Shown: one piece after another, positions 59,583 through 64,000 of the stretch | How positions within the stretch are numbered: position 1 is the stretch's first letter | How the letters are laid out: each line of letters begins with the position of its first letter | Assembly: GCF_900478295.1 (NCBI RefSeq) | Contig: NZ_LS483488.1 | Coordinates: 1,116,001-1,180,000 of the forward strand | Length of the DNA: 64,000 bases | From: Helicobacter pylori NCTC 11637 = CCUG 17874 = ATCC 43504 = JCM 12093 | GTDB taxonomy: Bacteria; Campylobacterota; Campylobacteria; Campylobacterales; Helicobacteraceae | Reading direction: 5' to 3' | The notes under the pieces: model-generated | Told to the model about the DNA's origin: nothing | The model's input: only the letters and a program-made list of their open reading frames with translations | Databases searched by the model: none | Made by a program: the position numbers and the translations under genes

Positions 59583-60911
59583 ATGAAAGTCAATAAGGGT
59601 TTTAAATTCCGCTTGTATCCCACTAAAGAACAAGAAAGCAAACTGCAACATTGTTTTTTTGTCTATAACCAAGCTTATAATATTGGCTTGAATGAATTGC
59701 AAAAGCAATATCAAAACAACAAAGATTTACCACCTAAAGAAAAAAAATACAAAAAATCAAGCGAGCTAGATCATGCGATCAAACAATGCCTAAGAGCTAG
59801 GGATTTACCCTTTAGTAGTGTGATAGCCCAACAATCACGCATGAATGTTGAAAGGGCTTTTAAAGACGCTTTAAAAATTAAAGATAGGGGTTTTCCTAAA
59901 TTCAAGAACTCTAAATTCGCCAAACAATCTTTTTCGTGGAGTAATCAAGGCTTCTCTATCAAAGAGAGTGATGATGAGCGCTTCAAGGTATTCACTCTGA
60001 TGAAAATGCCTTTATTCATGCGCATGCACAGAGACTTCCCCCCTAACGCTAAAATCAAGCAAATTACAATCTCTTGCAGCCACAGAAAATATTTCGTTAG
60101 CTTTAGCGTGGAATACGAACAAAACATTACTGCCATCAAAAACCCTAAAGATTGTGTGGGGCTAGATTTGAATGTTCTTGATATAGCGTGTTCTTGTGGC
60201 GTGAATAACCATGAAAAACTCACTGACTTTAAGCGCTATATTCAAGACATGAAAGAATTGCTAGGATTAGAAATAGATGAAAAAACAGATCCAAAACGAT
60301 TTATCCCCACTTGTTCCAAATTGTATTCTTTAAAAAAATACTCTGAAAAATTTAAAAGATTGCAAAGAAAACAGAGCCGTAGGGTTTTAAAATCCAAACA
60401 AAACAAAACCAAATTAGGAGGTAATTTTTACAAAACGCAAAAGAAATTAAACCAAGCCTTTGACAGGTCTAGTCATCAAAAAACAGACCGATACCATAAA
60501 ATCACAAGCGAACTTTCAAAGCAATTTGAATGGATAGCAGTTGAAGACTTGCAAGTAAAGAACATGACTAAAAGAGCCAAACTCAAAAATGTTAAACAAA
60601 AGAGTGGGCTTAATAAATCTATTCTCAACGCTTCATTCTATCAAATCATCTTCTTTTTAGACTACAAACAACAGCATAATGGCAGATTGTTAGTGAAAGT
60701 TCCCCCACAATACACTAGCAAAACTTGCTGTAATTGTGGGAGCATCAACCCCAAGCTTAAACTAAATCACAGGCAATATTGGTGTTCTGATTGTGGGTAT
60801 AAAGAACACAGGGACATCAACGCTGCGAACAATATTTTAAGCAAAGGGTTAAGTCTTTTTGGGGTAGGAAATATCCATGCAGACTATAAAGAACAAAGCC
60901 TTTCGTGTTAG
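59583..60911 (+). CDS. tnpB: TnpB RNA-guided nuclease of IS605-group element
   Basis: A 442-residue TnpB, ancestor-type relative of Cas12. RuvC catalytic residues are visible in CVGLDLNVLDIA (Asp near residue 195), WIAVEDLQVKNM (Glu) and HRDINAANNI (Asp), with a zinc ribbon CCNCGS...CSDCG between the last two. The N-terminal helix-turn-helix (FKFRLYPTKEQESKLQ) is intact. TnpB needs an omega RNA from the right end of the element, here expected in about 60800-60960. The frame is complete, so nuclease activity is plausible. Confidence 0.92.
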   Translation: MKVNKGFKFRLYPTKEQESKLQHCFFVYNQAYNIGLNELQKQYQNNKDLPPKEKKYKKSSELDHAIKQCLRARDLPFSSVIAQQSRMNVERAFKDALKIKDRGFPKFKNSKFAKQSFSWSNQGFSIKESDDERFKVFTLMKMPLFMRMHRDFPPNAKIKQITISCSHRKYFVSFSVEYEQNITAIKNPKDCVGLDLNVLDIACSCGVNNHEKLTDFKRYIQDMKELLGLEIDEKTDPKRFIPTCSKLYSLKKYSEKFKRLQRKQSRRVLKSKQNKTKLGGNFYKTQKKLNQAFDRSSHQKTDRYHKITSELSKQFEWIAVEDLQVKNMTKRAKLKNVKQKSGLNKSILNASFYQIIFFLDYKQQHNGRLLVKVPPQYTSKTCCNCGSINPKLKLNHRQYWCSDCGYKEHRDINAANNILSKGLSLFGVGNIHADYKEQSLSC

Positions 60912-60962
60912 CATTCAATGGAATGCTTTAGTTAGGAAGCTCCTTGCTTTAGCAAGGGGTGG
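60912..60962 (+). other. Post-tnpB hairpins, candidate omega-RNA/right-end structure
   Basis: Two stem-loops follow tnpB: GCATTC-AAT-GGAATGC (60911-60925) and CTCCTTGC-TTTA-GCAAGGGG (60940-60959). IS605-group right ends and omega RNA 3' scaffolds have this form, so the transposon end proper may lie here rather than at 61832. Confidence 0.5.
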
Positions 60963-61915
60963 TTTCACCTGTTCTAGGTGTGAATACTAGCGATAGTTGT
61001 AACTTGGGCATTAAGTTTAAAAGAATGATTAAAGCCTTACATAGCATCGGTTATGAAGTTGAAATTATAAAAGAAAAAAAAGGGATTGATGCTAGGCGCA
61101 TCTCGGCTTTGCGTTTTAATTTTAAAGAAATAAAACAAGACGCCACTAAACAAGCTAATATTACCACTCCCACCACTACTAAAGCCACTAACACTCGCTC
61201 GCTAGATTGCCTTATTAACTTAACTTATAAAAAAGATGATAAGCTTGTAAGGTTAGCTAGGATAGATAAAGATGGCGCTTATTATAAAGCGTGGTTTGAT
61301 GATGTAGACAATAAAGGTGGCTTCTTTGTCAATATCAAAGACTATGATTACTTTATGGATTATTTGCTATTAAATGGCTTTATTAAACAAGATAAGCCTA
61401 TGATTAGTGAAGTTAAATCTAATCAAGCTGAAACGCCTGTGCCATTTAAAGAAAACGATGCCCTTATTCGCTTTAAAAATGCCATTAAAAGGCTAAATAA
61501 AGATAAGCCTAACCCTACCATAACACCCACGGTTAAAAACGCTAATAATAAGCAAATACAAGCGAATAATGAAATATTGACTAAATTTGAAAATATAGTG
61601 CTGACAAGTCCTAAATATTTTGATTATACGATTAAGTCGGTTACTAAAGGCTCATTATACTATGAGATAAATGCGTTCTGTGATTTAAAGAAAAAACATG
61701 AGATGATTAGATTGCTCGTGGCTGAATATAGTAAGATAGGAAAGATTAAAGCATGGTTACTAAAACGCATCATTTCTTCTATCGCATCGTTAGTGATTTT
61801 TAAAGGGCTTGTTTGGTGTTTGGCTAAATTATGGTTGAATGATTCAAAAGTTTGCACATCTTTCATGCTATTGGCTATGTTGTTTAATTTTGTATCCGTT
61901 GAAGGAGTGAAATAA
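60959..61915 (+). CDS. Passenger ORF of unknown function, weak plasmid-Rep similarity
   Basis: Up to 318 residues; the true start is uncertain (GTG at 60959 lies in the hairpin; ATG at about 61024 begins MIKALHSIGYEV). The segment KKGIDARRISALRFNFKEIK resembles the end of plasmid initiator Rep winged-helix domains, a weak impression only. A Lys/Asn/Thr-rich linker follows, then a hydrophobic C-terminus (IISSIASLVIFKGLVWCLAKLW). The frame runs out of the insertion at 61832 and stops in host sequence at 61915, so the end is not native. No ribosome site is obvious. Confidence 0.5.
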   Translation: MVSPVLGVNTSDSCNLGIKFKRMIKALHSIGYEVEIIKEKKGIDARRISALRFNFKEIKQDATKQANITTPTTTKATNTRSLDCLINLTYKKDDKLVRLARIDKDGAYYKAWFDDVDNKGGFFVNIKDYDYFMDYLLLNGFIKQDKPMISEVKSNQAETPVPFKENDALIRFKNAIKRLNKDKPNPTITPTVKNANNKQIQANNEILTKFENIVLTSPKYFDYTIKSVTKGSLYYEINAFCDLKKKHEMIRLLVAEYSKIGKIKAWLLKRIISSIASLVIFKGLVWCLAKLWLNDSKVCTSFMLLAMLFNFVSVEGVK

Positions 61916-63129
61916 CTCGTGATTTGAGCGTTACGGACAAATTTTAGGGCTTGTTCTTCATCGTTTTTATCCATTTTTGAATTTAAAAAATAAAAATAGG
62001 CTAAACTGGATAAAATATAAGCTGAACCTAAATAGCCTGCATAACCAAAAGTTTCTAATAGTTTTGTAGCATTATCAATGCTTTCTGTAATTTTTTCCCA
62101 ATTTTCTTCAATCTCTTTGATATTCTTTTTATTAAAATTTTTTAATTCAAAAGTAGTGTCTTTACCAATGAGAAGCAAGCAAGTTTTTAACACCTGGTCT
62201 TTCCCCACATTTGGAAAACCTTTATCTTTTAAAATATCCACTAGCTCATTCATTTTTTCTCTAATATTGCTTGAAAAACTTGCTGTCAAAATAGACATCA
62301 ATAAATCAGAATAGCTTAACTTGACCCCGCCGCTATTGACACGGATAAAGATATTTAAAACTTTATTAAGATTTTTTTCTGTTTCTTCAAAATATGAAAT
62401 GAGCTTTTCGGTGCAAAAAGCATTTTTTAGATTTTCTAGTAATGCTGACTCTTCACCACCTAAATTGTGTTCTCTCGTATAACTTACAACATTTTTTAAT
62501 TCTAAAATATCCCCCACCTTAAACCACCAATGTTTTTTATCGTTTTCAGGCTTTTTGGCATGAAATTCAAACTGGTAATTGTCTTCTGGGTTGTCCATGT
62601 TTGGCTGGTGTTTCAAGTTCAAATACAAACGCTTCTCTTCATAAGCGTTGGGGTCATCGTATCTAGCCCCCTTTTTCTTAAGCGTTGCCTTTAAGCCCGA
62701 TATAAAGCGAGGTTAAACGCTGTTGGCCATCTAGGACAATAGACAAATCATCAACATTAATTTTTTCAACATGGATTTTTTCATTGTGGGGCTTTCGCGC
62801 ATCGTAGTTTTCAATGAATTGATAAAGTTGGAAATTGAGTTTATTATTATCTTGTTCGTTACTCGTTGCTATATCTTTTCTTTGTAATTTCTAAAATAAA
62901 AAAGAGCCAATAGGATAGCCCCTAAGAATGGAGTCAAAAAGTTGCTCTATCTTTTTTTCATCGGCGTTTTTGAGCCACATGTATTCACGCTGAATGTCAG
63001 GCAAAAAATAACGGACATTCAATTCATCTACCACATCTTTAATGCTCTTATCCAAAAACACACCCATGCGAATTTCCTTATTTTATATTATTTAGGCTGT
63101 ATTATAATCAAATATTAGATTGAGCCAAC

Positions 63130-63852
63130 TCAATTTAAGATTTTTTCCACGCGCTTTTGGACCGCTTCTAAAACCAAGCAAAAAAGCCAATAAATCAAAG
63201 CGGCTTCCAAATAAATAGGCAGAAAGTCATAGCTGGCGTTCGCTTTTTGCTGCGCGATTCTAAAAACCTCTGCGATAGTTACCACAGACGCCAAAGAAGT
63301 TTCTTTAAAAAGGCTGATGAAGGTGTTACTCAGGCTTGGCGTAGCGACTTTGAGCGCTTGAAAAAAGATGACATGCCAAAAGGTTTGCAAGTAATTCAAA
63401 CCCAAACTCAAGCTTGAATCCCATTGATCTTTAGGGACAGAAAGAAAGCTCGCCCTTAAAGTCTCTGAAGCGTATGCCCCCACATTAAAAGAAAACGCAA
63501 TAATGCCTGCCGGGATTGGATCCATATAAACCCCAAGGGCGGGCAAACCATAAAACACCACCACAATTTGGACCAATAAAGGCGTGCCTCTAATGAGCGA
63601 AACATAGAAATTCACGCCCGCTAATAAAGCCTTATGAATGAAATGTTTAGGAGGCGCGATTTTAATGAGAGCCACCATAACCGCAATGAATAAGCCCAAA
63701 ATAAAAGAGATGATCGCTAAAGGCAAAGAAATGCAAAAAGCGGCTTTTAGCATGGGGTAGAAAGCCTCTAATAATAATTCCAAACGCTCCTTGCTCAAAT
63801 CTAAAGATTCAAAAAACAAAGACAGATTAGGGCTGGCTGACATCTTTTCCAA
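63130..63852 (-). CDS. yckJ: Amino-acid ABC transporter permease (HisM/GlnP family)
   Basis: A 240-residue inner-membrane permease with about five helices. The EAA loop appears as YLQTFWHVIFFQALKVATPSLSNTFISLF near residues 155-183, and GTPLLVQIVVVFYGLP is another family signature. It imports a polar amino acid, probably cystine or a similar substrate, with the adjacent binding protein. Its start overlaps the end of the upstream binding-protein gene by 26 bp. Confidence 0.9.
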   Translation of the reverse strand: MEKMSASPNLSLFFESLDLSKERLELLLEAFYPMLKAAFCISLPLAIISFILGLFIAVMVALIKIAPPKHFIHKALLAGVNFYVSLIRGTPLLVQIVVVFYGLPALGVYMDPIPAGIIAFSFNVGAYASETLRASFLSVPKDQWDSSLSLGLNYLQTFWHVIFFQALKVATPSLSNTFISLFKETSLASVVTIAEVFRIAQQKANASYDFLPIYLEAALIYWLFCLVLEAVQKRVEKILN

Positions 63853-64000
63853 AAAATTGTTCGCCTAAGCGTTTTAAAACCCCTTTATCTATCAATCTTT
63901 GCATCGCTTGGTTGATAAGCTCTAAGGCTTTTTCTTGGTGCTTGTTAATAACAAAGGAAGCGCCCCCATCTTTTTCTTTGGACTCCCATGCGATTTTAAA
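63827..64000 (-). CDS. yckK: Amino-acid ABC transporter substrate-binding protein, C-terminal part
   Basis: The last 57 codons (from FKIAWESKEKDGG to LGEQFFGKDVSQP) of a gene that continues beyond the window. The ending INQAMQRLIDKGVLKRLGEQFFG matches the C-terminus of periplasmic solute-binding protein family 3. It would deliver substrate to the overlapping permease. Confidence 0.85.
   Translation of the reverse strand, partial: FKIAWESKEKDGGASFVINKHQEKALELINQAMQRLIDKGVLKRLGEQFFGKDVSQP

Larger units (their letters stand above)
58999..61832. mobile_element. IS605-group insertion with passenger ORF (IS606/ISHp609-like)
   Basis: Boundaries are set by exact repair of the host gene: the left flank ends TTTTTAT, the element begins CCAACTAGCG, and the right flank resumes GGTTGAATGATTC. 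No target duplication. It contains a left subterminal hairpin (CTCCGTCC/GGGCGGAG at 59016-59035), divergent tnpA and tnpB, a hairpin after tnpB (CCTTGC/GCAAGG) and a passenger ORF. TTTAT fits IS606 and terminal AT fits the ISHp609 preference (both from memory). ISHp609 is recalled as carrying extra genes. Confidence 0.75.
58844..63067 (-). pseudogene. DUF262 (GmrSD N-like) nuclease-domain protein, nonsense + frameshift + IS insertion
   Basis: Reads from ATG 63067 (MGVFLDKSIKDVVDELNVRY, ribosome site AAGGAAA). Motifs: LPDIQREYMW, GYPIGSFLF, and VLDGQQRLTSLY, the DGQQR signature of DUF262 proteins found in restriction/defence systems. Lesions: codon 59 is TAG at 62891-62893 (GSFLF*KLQRKD, probably Trp); one extra base in the T3 at 62690-62692 shifts frame after YIGLK; and a 2,834-bp insertion (58999-61832). 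Deleting the insertion joins TFESFNH to KNEQAIEEYKKRNY in frame, and the corrected total is 463 codons including stop. Function lost. Confidence 0.88.

Noticed and set aside
61660..61832. C-terminal part of the DUF262 frame (NLAKHQTSPLKITNDAI ...)
   Set aside because: This portion is antisense reading of the inserted element; the host frame continues at 58998 with KNEQAIEEYK.

Overview
The window is Helicobacter pylori chromosome. The VacA autotransporter domain, BabA/BabB-type adhesin, AlpA/AlpB, a Hof porin, HopK, a giant VacA-like protein, HypBCD, the low GC content and many short homopolymer or dinucleotide tracts fit no other genus as well. Gene order agrees, from memory, with about HP0887 to HP0940 of strain 26695, so this is mostly the conserved backbone plus strain-specific decay and insertions.

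Layout. 1-4308: 3' end of vacA, FecDE-type ABC importer, a short-chain dehydrogenase, an acyl-CoA thioesterase. 4386-5643: two adjacent RelE-type toxin-antitoxin modules sharing a 108-bp duplicated promoter/antitoxin start; both toxins are frameshifted and both antitoxins intact. 5690-8445: repeat-rich spacer and a Bab-family adhesin switched off by its CT repeat. 8665-8834: tRNA-fMet and tRNA-Gln. 8904-12005: hydrogenase maturation genes hypB-hypC-hypD, a small membrane peptide, a cupin. 12016-14623: ackA and pta, both pseudogenes. 14872-19261: fliK, flgD and flgE2. 19313-23089: a putative restriction-modification pair and a UvrD/Rep helicase. 23183-23518: two tiny hydrophobic peptides that look like type I toxins. 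23932-27096: alpA-alpB. 27644-32133: hofG and an insertion-truncated frpB. 32314-37940: a YrdC-domain protein, carB, a BAX-inhibitor-like protein, gapA. 38020-45591: vlpC, split by an amber codon. 45644-56764: hopK, a tautomerase, and a dense plus-strand run (recR, truD, htpX, folE, ispA, surE, lipoprotein, queD, queE, GNAT), then an outer membrane protein carrying a metzincin-type zinc motif. 57213-63067: proP with a lost start codon and a DUF262 pseudogene interrupted by a 2,834-bp IS605-group insertion. 63130-64000: an amino-acid ABC importer.

The main theme is loss of function. At least eight genes or gene pairs are disabled by point changes, slippage or IS elements: two toxins, ackA, pta, frpB, vlpC, DUF262 and the bab gene (reversibly); the proP start and possibly the tnpA end are also damaged. 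A 268-bp non-autonomous IS605-type element occurs twice with no difference that I can see (in ackA and in frpB), and a 47-bp relic of the same element lies at 56835-56881.

The most unusual items are the paired dead toxins beside live antitoxins, the metzincin motif in an outer membrane protein, the two type I toxin candidates, and the exactly reconstructable IS insertion with an unknown passenger ORF. Family assignments rest on motifs and memory of H. pylori proteins; no search was run.
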